Positions 10,536 to 19,964 of a stretch of 64,000 nt of DNA are shown in pieces. The first letter of the stretch is position 1. Every line of letters begins with the position of its first letter. Origin of the DNA: Marinoscillum sp. 108 (GTDB lineage: Bacteria > Bacteroidota > Bacteroidia > Cytophagales > Cyclobacteriaceae); the NCBI RefSeq assembly GCF_902506655.1, contig NZ_LR734808.1:2602501-2666500 (forward strand), read 5' to 3'. Both the position numbers and the translations under genes were made by a program. Under the pieces are notes generated by a model. That model saw nothing but the letters and a program-made list of their open reading frames with translations. It had not been told where the DNA came from and did not search any database.

Positions 10536-10557
10536 TTTCTGAAATAAGTTATATTGT

Positions 10558-11427
10558 ATGCTGACGTTCGTTCGCGACAAATCTAACACATTGACTGCTC
10601 AAAAATCTATAAATATCAAGGGAACCCTGCTGGACTTGTCTGTGCCGAAAGTGATGGGAATTCTCAATGTAACGCCAGACTCTTTTTATGGGGGTAGCCG
10701 ACAGCAGACAATGGCTGACTTGCTACATTCAGCGGACAAGATGCTCAATGAAGGTGCCACTTTTTTGGATATAGGTGGGTACTCCACACGGCCAGGAGCA
10801 GAGGATATTGACATAAAGGATGAGATCAAAAGGGTATTGGAACCTATCAGGCAGGTAGCATCCAGATTTCCGGAGGCGATTATTTCTATAGACACTTTTC
10901 GCTCAGAAGTAGCCAGTGAGGCCATCGGTGCCGGGGCACATATCGTTAATGATATTTCTGCGGGAATGCTGGATGATCGGATGTTAGAAAGAGTGGGCAG
11001 GATGGGAGTGCCTTATATTGCCATGCATATGCGGGGGACGCCCCAGAATATGAAGCAAAAGACCGGATATGAAGACCTGCTTGGAGAGATGACCCACTAT
11101 TTTTCAGAGCGCATCTTAGCGGCAAAGACCGCCGGAATCAAGGACGTGATCATCGATCCTGGTTTTGGATTTGCCAAGACTGTGGAGCAGAATTTTTATC
11201 TGTTGAATCGCGTTGAGTACTTGAAACATCTCGGGCATCCCCTTTTGATTGGGGTATCCCGCAAGTCGATGGTTTATAAAACACTAAATATTGAAGCAGA
11301 AGCCGCGTTAAATGGCACAACTGTATTAAATACCGTAGCTTTGTTGAAAGGCACTTCAATACTCCGAGTACATGATGTGAAGGAGGCGGTAGAAGCAGTA
11401 AAACTCGTTAATCAAATTATAAATTGA
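10558..11427 (+). CDS. folP: Dihydropteroate synthase
   Basis: FolP condenses para-aminobenzoate with 6-hydroxymethyl-dihydropterin diphosphate in folate synthesis and is the target of sulfonamides. All family motifs are present in order: GILNVTPDSF, DIGGYSTRPG, SIDTFR, NDISAG, MHMRGTPQNM, DPGFGFAK and GVSRKS. The length of 289 aa is normal. The start is taken as the ATG at 10558. An in-frame TTG at 10591 is an alternative that would remove 11 poorly conserved residues. The stop overlaps the dacA start (TTGA), so the two are translated together. Confidence 0.96.
   Translation: MLTFVRDKSNTLTAQKSINIKGTLLDLSVPKVMGILNVTPDSFYGGSRQQTMADLLHSADKMLNEGATFLDIGGYSTRPGAEDIDIKDEIKRVLEPIRQVASRFPEAIISIDTFRSEVASEAIGAGAHIVNDISAGMLDDRMLERVGRMGVPYIAMHMRGTPQNMKQKTGYEDLLGEMTHYFSERILAAKTAGIKDVIIDPGFGFAKTVEQNFYLLNRVEYLKHLGHPLLIGVSRKSMVYKTLNIEAEAALNGTTVLNTVALLKGTSILRVHDVKEAVEAVKLVNQIIN
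10578..10585 (-). promoter_or_regulatory. Predicted -7 element for the DUF1599-DoxX-aroK operon
   Basis: The minus-strand sequence TAGATTTG matches TAnnTTTG exactly. It lies inside the 5' end of the divergent folP reading frame, about 45 nt before the TTG chosen for the DUF1599 gene, so the two divergent genes overlap their control regions. Confidence 0.5.
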
Positions 11428-12365
11428 TCTTAGGTTTTTATATCGGATTTCTGGAAATAGGCTGGGTGGATATCATCGATATCTTCCTGTTTGCCATTTT
11501 GCTATATCAGGTATACAAACTGATGAAGGGCAGCGTGGCCATCAAGGTTTTTTTGGGCTTTCTGGTGCTTTATCTTATTTACCTGATGGTAAAAGCTGCC
11601 GAGATGGAGCTGATCAGCAATGTGCTGGGACAGTTTATGGGTGTGGGAGTTTTGGCTGCCATCATTCTCTTTCAGCAGGAGATTCGAAAGTTCCTACTCT
11701 TGCTCGGGCGTACGTCCATTTTTAATGAAGGGAATCTGTTTGATAATTTCAAGTCCATCTGGTCCAGTAAAGGGAATTATCAGAAGGCAGATGTAACCCC
11801 ACTGATAGAAGCGGCTAAAACCCTTGGAGGTACAAATACGGGAGCGCTTATCGTGATTTCAAAAAACTCCGAGTTGAAATTTTTTGCAGAGTCCGGTGAT
11901 CGGCTGGATGCTGTGATCTCGAAGCGACTGCTAATGGCCATTTTCAATAAGTATAGCCCGCTGCACGATGGTGCCGTGATTATTTATAACAATAAAATCA
12001 TTGCAGCACGCTGTATTTTACCAGTGACAGAGCGGGAAGTTCCTGCCCAGTTTGGTCTGAGGCACCGCGCGGGTATTGGAATGTCCGAGAACACCGATGC
12101 GCTGGTAGTAGCGGTGTCTGAGGAGACAGGCCAGATTTCTACCATGCGAAATGGCGAGATTTTTCATAACCTCTCCACTCAGGAACTTCGTAAGACCATC
12201 AATGAATACCTATATGAGGATGCCAAGGAAACGACGAGCTCCGAGAGTGTATTGAAGAAGGCCAAACAAGAAGGCTCCACCAAAAAGGAGGAGCCCAAAA
12301 AAAAGGAAGATTCCAAGAAGGAAGAGCCAAAGCCCCCGGTGAAAGAATCAGCTAAGGCTAGCTGA
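11424..12365 (+). CDS. dacA: Membrane diadenylate cyclase (c-di-AMP synthase)
   Basis: The 313-aa protein makes cyclic di-AMP from two ATP. Three N-terminal membrane helices (about 8-100) precede a DisA_N catalytic domain with the two key motifs: DGA in [10 protein letters not shown] and RHR in [12 protein letters not shown]. This order is that of CdaA/DacA. A highly charged Lys/Glu/Pro tail of about 45 residues follows the domain. The TTG start overlaps the folP stop, and the folP-dacA pairing is common in Bacteroidota. Its 3' end overlaps the convergent kbl stop by 8 nt. No regulator such as CdaR is next to it. Confidence 0.94.
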   Translation: MILGFYIGFLEIGWVDIIDIFLFAILLYQVYKLMKGSVAIKVFLGFLVLYLIYLMVKAAEMELISNVLGQFMGVGVLAAIILFQQEIRKFLLLLGRTSIFNEGNLFDNFKSIWSSKGNYQKADVTPLIEAAKTLGGTNTGALIVISKNSELKFFAESGDRLDAVISKRLLMAIFNKYSPLHDGAVIIYNNKIIAARCILPVTEREVPAQFGLRHRAGIGMSENTDALVVAVSEETGQISTMRNGEIFHNLSTQELRKTINEYLYEDAKETTSSESVLKKAKQEGSTKKEEPKKKEDSKKEEPKPPVKESAKAS

Positions 12366-13548
12366 TTACTCCAAGTTCTTTTCCTACCTCCGTAAAAGCT
12401 TTGACTGCCTTATCGAGATGTGTCCTGTCATGTACCGCAGACATTTGCACTCTGATCCTGGCTTGTCCTTTGGGCACTACCGGGAAGTAAAATCCAATGA
12501 CATAGATTCCTTTCTCGAGGAGTTTCCGAGCCATTTCCTGAGACAGCACAGCGTCGTACAGCATGATGGGTACTATGGCATGCTCCCCTGGCTTGATGTC
12601 AAAACCGGCAGCGGTCATTTGTTCTCTAAAATAGTGGGTATTGGCTTCCAGCTTATCTCGCAATTCGGTGGTCTCTGAGAGCATGTCGATTACCGCTATC
12701 GATGCCCCCACTATGGACGGTGCCAGCGTGTTTGAAAACAGATATGGTCTGGACCTTTGTCTCAGGAGCTCTATGATTTCCTTTTTTCCCGAGGTGAAGC
12801 CTCCCGATGCACCACCCAGTGCTTTCCCCAGCGTGCCTGTGATAATATCTACCTTGCCCATGACACCTCTGTGTTCATGCACTCCACGTCCGGTTTTGCC
12901 CATAAACCCGGTGGAGTGACATTCATCGGTCATGACCACAGCATCATATTTTTCTGCCAGCTCGCATATCTTGTCCAACTGGGCAATGGTACCGTCCATA
13001 GAGAACACGCCGTCCGTGACGATCACTTTCACCTTAGCCTCTGATGCCGCAATTAGCTGGGCCTCCAGGTCTGCCATGTCATTGTTTGCATAGCGATATC
13101 TTGCCGCCTTGCAGAGCCTTACACCATCGATGATGGAGGCATGGTTGAGCGCATCCGAGATGATGGCATCTTCTGGCCCCAAAAGAGGCTCGAATACTCC
13201 GCCATTTGCATCAAAGGCTGCCGCATACAGGATGGTGTCCTCGGTGCCCAGAAAGGCGGAGATTTTTTCCTCCAACTCCTTGTGGATATCCTGAGTACCA
13301 CAGATGAAACGTACTGAAGACATTCCAAATCCATGCGTATCAATGGTTTTTTTAGCGGCTTCTATGACCTTGGGGTGCGAAGACAGCCCCAGATAGTTGT
13401 TTGCACAGAAGTTGATGACCTCCTGCCCATTCTGGAGTTTGATGACGGCATCTTGTGGGGTAGTGATGATTCGCTCTTCTTTATAGAGCCCGGCTGCTTT
13501 TATTTCTGCTAGTTCGCTTTCGAGTTTAGTTTTGAGTGCGTTGTACAT
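12358..13548 (-). CDS. kbl: Glycine C-acetyltransferase (2-amino-3-ketobutyrate CoA ligase)
   Basis: This PLP enzyme of the alpha-oxoamine synthase family splits 2-amino-3-ketobutyrate with CoA into glycine and acetyl-CoA. It is the second step of threonine breakdown. The length of 396 aa is typical. The PLP lysine lies in [13 protein letters not shown]. Other family features are [12 protein letters not shown] near the N-terminus and [11 protein letters not shown] in the cofactor site. The first-step enzyme, an epimerase-type threonine dehydrogenase, is encoded divergently at 13895, which supports a shared role. The start is ATG, 9 nt after the small upstream gene. Confidence 0.95.
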   Translation of the reverse strand: MYNALKTKLESELAEIKAAGLYKEERIITTPQDAVIKLQNGQEVINFCANNYLGLSSHPKVIEAAKKTIDTHGFGMSSVRFICGTQDIHKELEEKISAFLGTEDTILYAAAFDANGGVFEPLLGPEDAIISDALNHASIIDGVRLCKAARYRYANNDMADLEAQLIAASEAKVKVIVTDGVFSMDGTIAQLDKICELAEKYDAVVMTDECHSTGFMGKTGRGVHEHRGVMGKVDIITGTLGKALGGASGGFTSGKKEIIELLRQRSRPYLFSNTLAPSIVGASIAVIDMLSETTELRDKLEANTHYFREQMTAAGFDIKPGEHAIVPIMLYDAVLSQEMARKLLEKGIYVIGFYFPVVPKGQARIRVQMSAVHDRTHLDKAVKAFTEVGKELGVIS

Positions 13549-13557
13549 TGGGGTTGT

Positions 13558-13803
13558 TTATTTTAATCTAGGAACAATCTTTGGCTTCACCTTTTTCACC
13601 TGCTTTACGGCGTTTTCTTCCGGTTCTTTTTCCAGCCTATATTTTCTTCTCAATTTATTAATCAAAAAGAGCTTTTGCGCCGTGAAGCTATCTGGATGCA
13701 TCTGCGAGAAAATGATGTTGAATGACTTATAAAGGTCACTTTCATTGCTTTTCAGACGATCCGGATCTATTTTTTTGCCGATGAGGTAAGCTCTTAAATT
13801 CAT
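13558..13803 (-). CDS. Small conserved-type protein of unknown function
   Basis: This 81-aa basic protein has no signal peptide or membrane segment. It contains SFNIIFSQMHPDSFTAQKLF in the middle and a Lys-rich C-terminus (KQVKKVKPKIVPRLK). I do not recognise the family. It lies 9 nt upstream of kbl on the same strand, and an exact TAnnTTTG element ends only 7 nt before its ATG. The coding reading is supported by position, the promoter and a compact operon-like spacing. Confidence 0.65.
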   Translation of the reverse strand: MNLRAYLIGKKIDPDRLKSNESDLYKSFNIIFSQMHPDSFTAQKLFLINKLRRKYRLEKEPEENAVKQVKKVKPKIVPRLK

Positions 13804-13810
13804 GAGAAAA

Positions 13811-13818
13811 CAAATTTA
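13811..13818 (-). promoter_or_regulatory. Predicted -7 element, possibly leaderless
   Basis: The minus-strand TAAATTTG is an exact TAnnTTTG match that ends 7 nt before the ATG of the 81-aa gene. Transcription would begin at or within a few bases of the start codon. Confidence 0.5.
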
Positions 13819-13858
13819 GAAGGATTCGAGGTTATAGTGGCGAGAAATATCAAATTAC

Positions 13859-13866
13859 TACTTTTG
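13859..13866 (+). promoter_or_regulatory. Predicted -7 element of the threonine dehydrogenase-like gene
   Basis: TACTTTTG matches TAnnTTTG exactly and lies 28 nt before the ATG at 13895. Together with the minus-strand element at 13811-13818 it forms a divergent promoter pair within 91 bp. Confidence 0.6.
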
Positions 13867-13894
13867 CCCAGAATAAACGACATAACCCCCTTCG

Positions 13895-14845
13895 ATGAAA
13901 AAAATACTTGTCATAGGTGCCTGTGGGCAGCTTGGTACGGAGTTGACCCTGAAACTCCGTGATCTGTTTGGTATTGAAAATGTGGTAGCATCTGATCTTC
14001 GCGAGGCGGTAGATCTGATCAAGGATGGACCTTATGAGCAACTGGACGTGATGGATAAGTCCCGGCTGGATGAGGTGATCTCTACCCACAATATTGATCA
14101 GATTTATCATTTAGCAGCTATTCTTTCTGCTCGGGGCGAGCAAAACCCAATGCTTGCCTGGGACCTGAACATGACCAGCCTGCTCAATGTACTGGAAACA
14201 GGAAGGGACAGGATTTCAAAGATTTATTGGCCTAGCTCCATTGCGGTATTTGGCCCGGATACACCGATGGTGCAGACCCCACAAACTACCGTCATGAACC
14301 CCAACACGGTTTATGGCATCAGTAAACTTGCTGGTGAGCGGTGGTGTGAGTATTACTTTCAAAAATACAAAGTGGACGTTCGTTCTATGAGATACCCAGG
14401 GCTCATAGGATATAAGGCCAAGCCAGGGGGTGGCACCACCGACTATGCGGTGGATATTTTTTGGAAGGCTATCCTCGACAACAGCTATGAATGTTTTCTG
14501 AAGCCTGATACCCTGCTACCGATGATGTATATGGATGATGCCGTGAAGGCGACCATTGACCTGATGCAGGCAGATCCCACCGCGCTGAAAGTGAGATCCA
14601 GCTACAATATCTCGGCTATGAGCTTTTCGCCGGATATGATTTATAGGGAGATATGTAAACGATATCCGGATTTTCAAATAGAATACAATCCCGATTTTAG
14701 ACAACAGATAGCAGATAGCTGGCCTGATAGCATAGCTGATGATCAGGCACGTGAAGACTGGAATTGGAGCCCTTCATTTGATTTGGCAAAAATGACGGAG
14801 ACCATGCTGGACAATCTTGAAGTACAATTGGTTTCCACAAAATAA
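13895..14845 (+). CDS. NAD-dependent epimerase-type L-threonine 3-dehydrogenase
   Basis: The 316-aa protein is of the short-chain (extended SDR) NAD-dependent epimerase/dehydratase family. It has a Rossmann GACGQLGTEL motif at the N-terminus and the catalytic Tyr-Lys in TVYGISKLAGE near residue 147. Several bacteria use an SDR-type threonine dehydrogenase of this kind in place of the zinc enzyme to oxidise threonine to 2-amino-3-ketobutyrate. The divergent neighbour kbl carries out the next step, which makes this assignment more likely than a sugar epimerase. Family membership is certain. Substrate is inferred from context. Confidence 0.82.
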   Translation: MKKILVIGACGQLGTELTLKLRDLFGIENVVASDLREAVDLIKDGPYEQLDVMDKSRLDEVISTHNIDQIYHLAAILSARGEQNPMLAWDLNMTSLLNVLETGRDRISKIYWPSSIAVFGPDTPMVQTPQTTVMNPNTVYGISKLAGERWCEYYFQKYKVDVRSMRYPGLIGYKAKPGGGTTDYAVDIFWKAILDNSYECFLKPDTLLPMMYMDDAVKATIDLMQADPTALKVRSSYNISAMSFSPDMIYREICKRYPDFQIEYNPDFRQQIADSWPDSIADDQAREDWNWSPSFDLAKMTETMLDNLEVQLVSTK

Positions 14846-14976
14846 TATCGAAGCAAAATGGGCTTTAATAGAATAAGCATTCAAATGCCATTTGAAAATC
14901 GTCCTTATTGCGTAAATTGTTTGACTTAATCTGATTTTTAATTTTTCTTTCGACTTCATTAGAAATCAATCAACCT

Positions 14977-15762
14977 ATGGCAGACCTGCAAAATCTTTCT
15001 CTATCGACCAACGGGAGTATTCTCACCGTGACCATCAATAGGGAAAGTAAACTCAACGCACTCAATACTGATACCATAGCCGAACTGAAAGAAGTGATTC
15101 AGTCTGTCTATGATGACAAGGATATTAGTGGTGTCATTATCACTGGTGCCGGAGAAAAGGCCTTTGTGGCCGGTGCGGATATTGGTGAATTCTCCGAACT
15201 GAATGAGATGAACGCCCGAAAATTCTCTGAGGAGGGCCAGGAGGTCTTTCAACTGATCGAGAACTGTCATACTCCTGTCATTGCTTTGGTGAATGGATTC
15301 GCCCTTGGTGGGGGCTGTGAGCTGGCGATGGCCTGTCATATGCGTGTGGCCACGGCCAATGCCAGATTCGGGCAGCCAGAGGTGAATCTTGGCATTCTTC
15401 CGGGATATGGTGGCACACAGCGTCTTACACATCTTATTGGTAAGGGCAGAGCCTTTGAGTACCTCATGACCGGAGACATGATGGATGCCAACCAGGCCCT
15501 GAGCTATGGACTGGTGAACTATACGGAAGTGGATAAGGAAGCCGCGATGGCTAAGGCCAATGATATTTTAGAAAAAATTTCTTCAAAAGCCCCGATCGCT
15601 ATAGGGTTGGTCGTAGATTGTGTGAATGCGGTTTTCAATCAGGATGAAAATGGCTATCAGACAGAGGCCAATGCTTTTGCGAGATGTTGTGGCACCGACG
15701 ACTTCAAGGAAGGTGCTGCTGCGTTTATGGAAAAAAGAAAACCTGAGTTTAAGGGAGAATAG
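14977..15762 (+). CDS. Enoyl-CoA hydratase/isomerase family protein (crotonase)
   Basis: The 261-aa crotonase-fold enzyme has the oxyanion-hole segments AGEKAFVAGADIGEF (about residue 60) and GFALGGGCELAMACHMRVA. It also has PEVNLGILPGYGGTQRL, which carries the second catalytic glutamate of typical hydratases. Such enzymes hydrate trans-2-enoyl-CoA in fatty acid or butanoate-type metabolism. The natural substrate cannot be fixed from sequence. Its TAG stop overlaps the GTG start of the next gene by one base. Confidence 0.88.
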   Translation: MADLQNLSLSTNGSILTVTINRESKLNALNTDTIAELKEVIQSVYDDKDISGVIITGAGEKAFVAGADIGEFSELNEMNARKFSEEGQEVFQLIENCHTPVIALVNGFALGGGCELAMACHMRVATANARFGQPEVNLGILPGYGGTQRLTHLIGKGRAFEYLMTGDMMDANQALSYGLVNYTEVDKEAAMAKANDILEKISSKAPIAIGLVVDCVNAVFNQDENGYQTEANAFARCCGTDDFKEGAAAFMEKRKPEFKGE

Positions 15763-17240
15763 TGGGGCAACTCAGGCAGCTTGCCAGCCAAACGGTGGTT
15801 TACGGAGCCAGCAGTGTGCTGGGGAGGGTATTGAATTACCTTCTGGTACCACTTTATACAGCAGTTTTTTCACCAGAGGATTATGGAGTGGTTACGGAGC
15901 TGTATGCTTTCGTGGCCTTTCTCAATATTGTGTACACCTATGGGTTTGAAACTGCTTACTTCCGGTTTGCTACTAAAAGCAACGATGCCCGGCATTACTT
16001 CAATGTAGCCCAGACCTCACTCATTATTACTTCTGTCCTGTTCAGTGGTACACTTGTGCTGTTTTCGCAGGATATTGCCTCTCTTTTGGAATACCCGGGG
16101 CAGGGCAAATATGTGGTGTGGTTGGCGCTGGTGCTGGCCATAGACGCGGTAGTAGCTGTACCTTTTGCACGCCTCAGATTGGAGGGAAAGGCGTTGAGAT
16201 TTGCCACATTCAAGCTGAGCAACATTGGGTTAAACATTGCTCTTAATATCTTCTTCCTGGTTTTTTGTCCCTGGTGGCTGGCTCAGTTTCCCGCTTCCTG
16301 GGTAGGGCTGGTATATTTTCCTGAGCTGGGTGTGGGGTATGTTTTTATATCCAATCTCATAGCCAATGGATTTTATCTGCTGTTTTTCGCGCCGTGGCTG
16401 GTCCGATTAAAACTGTCGATGGGGCGGGACTGGAAACTGATGATGCTTTATGCGACCCCACTTCTGGTGATGGGTTTTGCAGGGGTCACCAATGAAATGC
16501 TCTCTCGGGTGCTTTTGAAATACTGGCTTCCAGAAAATTTCTATCCGGGACAGAGCAATCAGGAAATTCTGGGGGTATTCGGGGCTTGCTATAAGCTTTC
16601 GGTATTCATGACGTTGGCTGTTCAGGCGTTCAGATATGCTTTTGAGCCTTTCTTTTTCTCGAAATCTGCCGACAAAAACTCCCCGGAACTTTTTGCTAAG
16701 GTGATGCATGGCTTCATCATTTTCGGATCATTCTCCTGGTTGGTCATATCTCTGGTCTTACAGGATTTGGCGCCCATTTTTCTGAGGCAGCCAGGCTATT
16801 TGTCTGCATTGGATATTGTCCCCTGGCTGCTAGGCGGGGGGCTATTTCTCGGGGTATACTTTAACCTTTCTGTATGGTACAAACTCACCGACCAGACCAA
16901 ATATGGGGCGTGGATTACGATCATCGGTTCTTTGGTGACTATCGGGCTCAACTTTGCACTGATCCCTGTGCTAGGCTATATGGGGAGTGCTATGACCACC
17001 TTTTTTAGCTATCTGCTCATGGTATGCCTGAGCTATGTCATCGGGCAAAAGCATTACTTCGTCCCTTATAAAACCGGGAAAGGGCTTTTTTATATGGCTT
17101 TGGCTGGCCTTTCCATATTAGCGTTTTATTTTTGCGACCTTTGTCAGGAATATAAGTATTTCAGTGCCACTGGGTTAATCGCTTTGTATGTGGTGCTGGT
17201 ATGGTTATTGGATTTCCGAAAACAGACTTTCAACAAGTAG
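15762..17240 (+). CDS. Polysaccharide flippase-type membrane protein (MATE/MOP superfamily)
   Basis: The 492-aa protein is very hydrophobic, with about 12-14 membrane helices. Its N-terminal segment LASQTVVYGASSVLGRVLNY is the usual opening of Wzx/oligosaccharide flippase-like proteins. Such proteins move lipid-linked glycans across the inner membrane. There is no glycan cluster around it, only a sugar nucleotidyltransferase immediately downstream. A role in lipid-linked sugar export is therefore plausible but the substrate is unknown. The GTG start overlaps the crotonase stop. Confidence 0.85.
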   Translation: MGQLRQLASQTVVYGASSVLGRVLNYLLVPLYTAVFSPEDYGVVTELYAFVAFLNIVYTYGFETAYFRFATKSNDARHYFNVAQTSLIITSVLFSGTLVLFSQDIASLLEYPGQGKYVVWLALVLAIDAVVAVPFARLRLEGKALRFATFKLSNIGLNIALNIFFLVFCPWWLAQFPASWVGLVYFPELGVGYVFISNLIANGFYLLFFAPWLVRLKLSMGRDWKLMMLYATPLLVMGFAGVTNEMLSRVLLKYWLPENFYPGQSNQEILGVFGACYKLSVFMTLAVQAFRYAFEPFFFSKSADKNSPELFAKVMHGFIIFGSFSWLVISLVLQDLAPIFLRQPGYLSALDIVPWLLGGGLFLGVYFNLSVWYKLTDQTKYGAWITIIGSLVTIGLNFALIPVLGYMGSAMTTFFSYLLMVCLSYVIGQKHYFVPYKTGKGLFYMALAGLSILAFYFCDLCQEYKYFSATGLIALYVVLVWLLDFRKQTFNK

Positions 17241-17245
17241 AATAT

Positions 17246-18247
17246 ATGAACCTCATCGTACCCATGGCAGGTATGGGCAAGCGGCTCAGGCCACATACCC
17301 TTACCACCCCGAAACCGCTTATTCCGATCGCCGGTAAGCCCATCGTGCAGCGGCTGGTGGAGGATATTGCGGCGGTCACACCGGAGAAGATTGAGCACAT
17401 TGGGTTTGTTGTTGGGGATTTTGGTCCGGAGACCGAAGCACAGCTTTTGCAAATAGCACAGGCTGTGGGAGCCACTGGTCACATTTTCTATCAGCAGGAA
17501 GCTCTGGGCACGGCTCATGCAGTGCACTGTGCTCGTGAAGTACTTCAGGGTCGGGTGACGGTAGCCTTTTCTGATACCTTGTTCAAGGCGAATTTCACAC
17601 TGAACACCGAGGATGATGGGATTATTTGGGTGAAGCGTGTGGAGGACCCGAGTGCGTATGGAGTGGTCAATCTGGACATAGAGGGAGTAATCACGGAGTT
17701 TGTGGAGAAACCAAAGAACCCTGTTTCGGATCTGGCCATCATCGGCATTTACTACTTCAAGGAGGGCGAGAAGCTCCGGGATCAGCTGGATTACATCATC
17801 GAGCATGACATCCGAGCCTCGGGTGAATTTCAGCTTACAACGGCGCTGGAAAATCTCAAAAAAGAAGGGATACGTTTTACCACAGGTGCTGTAGACGAAT
17901 GGCTTGACTGTGGTAATAAAAAGGTCACCGTACAGTCTAATAGTCGTTATCTTGGTTTTCTTGCCGAGAACATCATTTCAGATTCTGCTGTGATAGAAGG
18001 CACCGTGATCATACCGCCTGTATATATAGGTGATGGGGTCAAAATAACTTCATCGGTCATCGGACCAAATGTCTCAGTAGGCGCGGGATCTGAGATTCGG
18101 GATAGTCGTATTAAGGATTCGTTGATCCAGAACCATGTCAATTTAAAAGACATTAATTTAGTTAACTCCATGATTGGAAACTTCGTTATCATGGAAGCAA
18201 AACCAGCTGAGGTTAGCCTGGGTGACTTTACGGAATGGAAGGGATAA
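17246..18247 (+). CDS. Sugar-phosphate nucleotidyltransferase
   Basis: The 333-aa protein activates a sugar phosphate with an NTP. The N-terminal signature MAGMGKRLRPHTLTTPKP is the nucleotide-binding loop of glucose-1-phosphate thymidylyl/uridylyltransferase-type enzymes. VDEWLDCGNKK is a conserved acceptor-site segment. After about residue 240 the sequence has hexapeptide-repeat character (IGDGVKITSSVIGPNVSVG), as in left-handed beta-helix domains. The ATG at 17246, 5 nt after the flippase stop, is chosen as start. A longer in-frame upstream start would overlap the flippase gene. Confidence 0.9.
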   Translation: MNLIVPMAGMGKRLRPHTLTTPKPLIPIAGKPIVQRLVEDIAAVTPEKIEHIGFVVGDFGPETEAQLLQIAQAVGATGHIFYQQEALGTAHAVHCAREVLQGRVTVAFSDTLFKANFTLNTEDDGIIWVKRVEDPSAYGVVNLDIEGVITEFVEKPKNPVSDLAIIGIYYFKEGEKLRDQLDYIIEHDIRASGEFQLTTALENLKKEGIRFTTGAVDEWLDCGNKKVTVQSNSRYLGFLAENIISDSAVIEGTVIIPPVYIGDGVKITSSVIGPNVSVGAGSEIRDSRIKDSLIQNHVNLKDINLVNSMIGNFVIMEAKPAEVSLGDFTEWKG

Positions 18248-18248
18248 T

Positions 18249-19964
18249 ATGAGAGCTCATTATTTTTTGTGGATAGGGATGTTGTTGTGCTCACTGCTGG
18301 GCTACAGTCAGAAAAACAATCAGGGTGGAGATTTTGCGCCACTTGATGTTACTGAGCTGTCAGAAGGAGAGGCACTCAAAGCTGAGACCATGCTGATAGA
18401 TGCTGAGCGCGAGCTCATCCTGGATAATGAATACAAAGCTTTGGAACTCTTCAAGGCTGTGCTGGAGATTGCCCCCAATAACCCTGTCGTCAATTTTAAA
18501 ATAGCCGAAATACTCATAAAAAATGGAGAGAGTCGCGAGGCGCTTCCATACGCCACCAAAGCGATGAACCTCGACAAATCCAATAAATACTACATTCTGC
18601 TTGCTGCAGAGGTGCACAAAGCTTTGTCTGATTTTGACGAAGCAGCTCGGTTGTACCAGCAGATGATAGATGAAATACCCGGCACAGAAAGCTACCTGTT
18701 TGATCTGGCCATCATCTATCAATACCAGGGAAAAAACGAAAAGGCTTTAGCTACTTATCGGCAGGCCGAGGAGATTTTTGGCATGAATGAGATGGTGTTG
18801 CGCGAAAAACAGAAAATATATCTCAAGAAGCGCGATTACCCGTCACTCATTGCGGACTGGGATAAGCTGATCAAAGAAAATGCAGATAACGACCGGTACG
18901 CTATCGAACTTTGTGAATTTTTGATCTCTCAGAACCTGATGGATGAGGCCAAGGAGCGACTGCAAAACCTGAAGAACAACAAGCACGCAGATTTGCTAAT
19001 GAGCGAAATCGCACTGAGCGAGGGTAATACTGCATTGGCCATGGACCTGGCCGAAAGCACAATGGGCTCTTCGGATGTTGACTTTCAGGCAAAACTTCAG
19101 GTATTGAATCGATTTTTGGATTTTGTGATCACTTCTGAGGAGTTTGACAAGGTGAGCCAAATGGCCATGAGTCTGGCGGCAGATTATCCCAATCAGTATG
19201 AAGTCCAGGCCTTCACCGGAGATGTGATGTATCGACTGGAGAAAAAAGAGGAGGCCAGAAAGTTTTACCTGAAAGCGATCAAATTGGATCCGACCAACTA
19301 CGGGGTATGGCAAAATATCCTCAGTGTAGAATCGGACCTCAATCAGTTTGACAGTGTGATTGTGCATGCCGAGCAGGCCATGGAGTACTTTCCAAATCAG
19401 GCAGCGCTCTATTATTTTGCTGGCACAGGATACCTCATCACCAAAAACTTCAAAAGATCAGTGCAAGTGTTGGATCAGGGCAAGAAATATGCTACTGATC
19501 CTAAACTTCTAACCATTTTTTATGGGCAGCTGGGTGATGCTTACAATGGCATGAAGCAGTTTGACAAGTCCTATAGCGCTTATGATGACGCCCTGAAGGC
19601 CGATCCTCAAAATGATCATGTGCTGAATAACTACAGCTATTTTTTGAGCCTTCGCAATGAAAAACTGGACAAGGCACTTGCCATGTCCACCAGGCTGGCA
19701 ACGATGCATCCGGATAATCCTACCTACCTCGATACCCACGGGTGGGTGCTGTATACCCTAGGACGATACGAGGAGGCACTGATTTATCTAAGAAAAGCAG
19801 CTAATTTGCAGGATGATGGGACGGTCATTGAGCACTATGGTGATGTATTGTATAAATTGGGACGGATAGATGAGGCCATCGACCAGTGGAAACGCGCCAG
19901 CCAGTATGAGGATGCCTCCAAAAACATTGAGAAGAAAATTGCAGACAGGAAACTATACGAATAG
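18249..19964 (+). CDS. TPR-repeat exported protein
   Basis: The 571-aa protein has a signal peptide (MRAHYFLWIGMLLCSLLGYSQ) and then many tetratricopeptide repeats from about residue 40 to the C-terminus. Clear examples are ARLYQQMIDEIPG, ARKFYLKAIKLDP and SYSAYDDALKADP. TPR arrays bind other proteins, and a periplasmic or envelope-associated scaffold is likely. The start is the ATG at 18249, one base after the nucleotidyltransferase TAA. A longer in-frame reading would overlap that gene by 74 bp and hide the signal peptide. The following lipoprotein gene overlaps its 3' end. Confidence 0.88.
   Translation: MRAHYFLWIGMLLCSLLGYSQKNNQGGDFAPLDVTELSEGEALKAETMLIDAERELILDNEYKALELFKAVLEIAPNNPVVNFKIAEILIKNGESREALPYATKAMNLDKSNKYYILLAAEVHKALSDFDEAARLYQQMIDEIPGTESYLFDLAIIYQYQGKNEKALATYRQAEEIFGMNEMVLREKQKIYLKKRDYPSLIADWDKLIKENADNDRYAIELCEFLISQNLMDEAKERLQNLKNNKHADLLMSEIALSEGNTALAMDLAESTMGSSDVDFQAKLQVLNRFLDFVITSEEFDKVSQMAMSLAADYPNQYEVQAFTGDVMYRLEKKEEARKFYLKAIKLDPTNYGVWQNILSVESDLNQFDSVIVHAEQAMEYFPNQAALYYFAGTGYLITKNFKRSVQVLDQGKKYATDPKLLTIFYGQLGDAYNGMKQFDKSYSAYDDALKADPQNDHVLNNYSYFLSLRNEKLDKALAMSTRLATMHPDNPTYLDTHGWVLYTLGRYEEALIYLRKAANLQDDGTVIEHYGDVLYKLGRIDEAIDQWKRASQYEDASKNIEKKIADRKLYE

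Noticed and set aside
17144-17806. A 220-codon minus-strand ORF
   Set aside because: It is antisense to the flippase end and the sugar nucleotidyltransferase, which are well supported.
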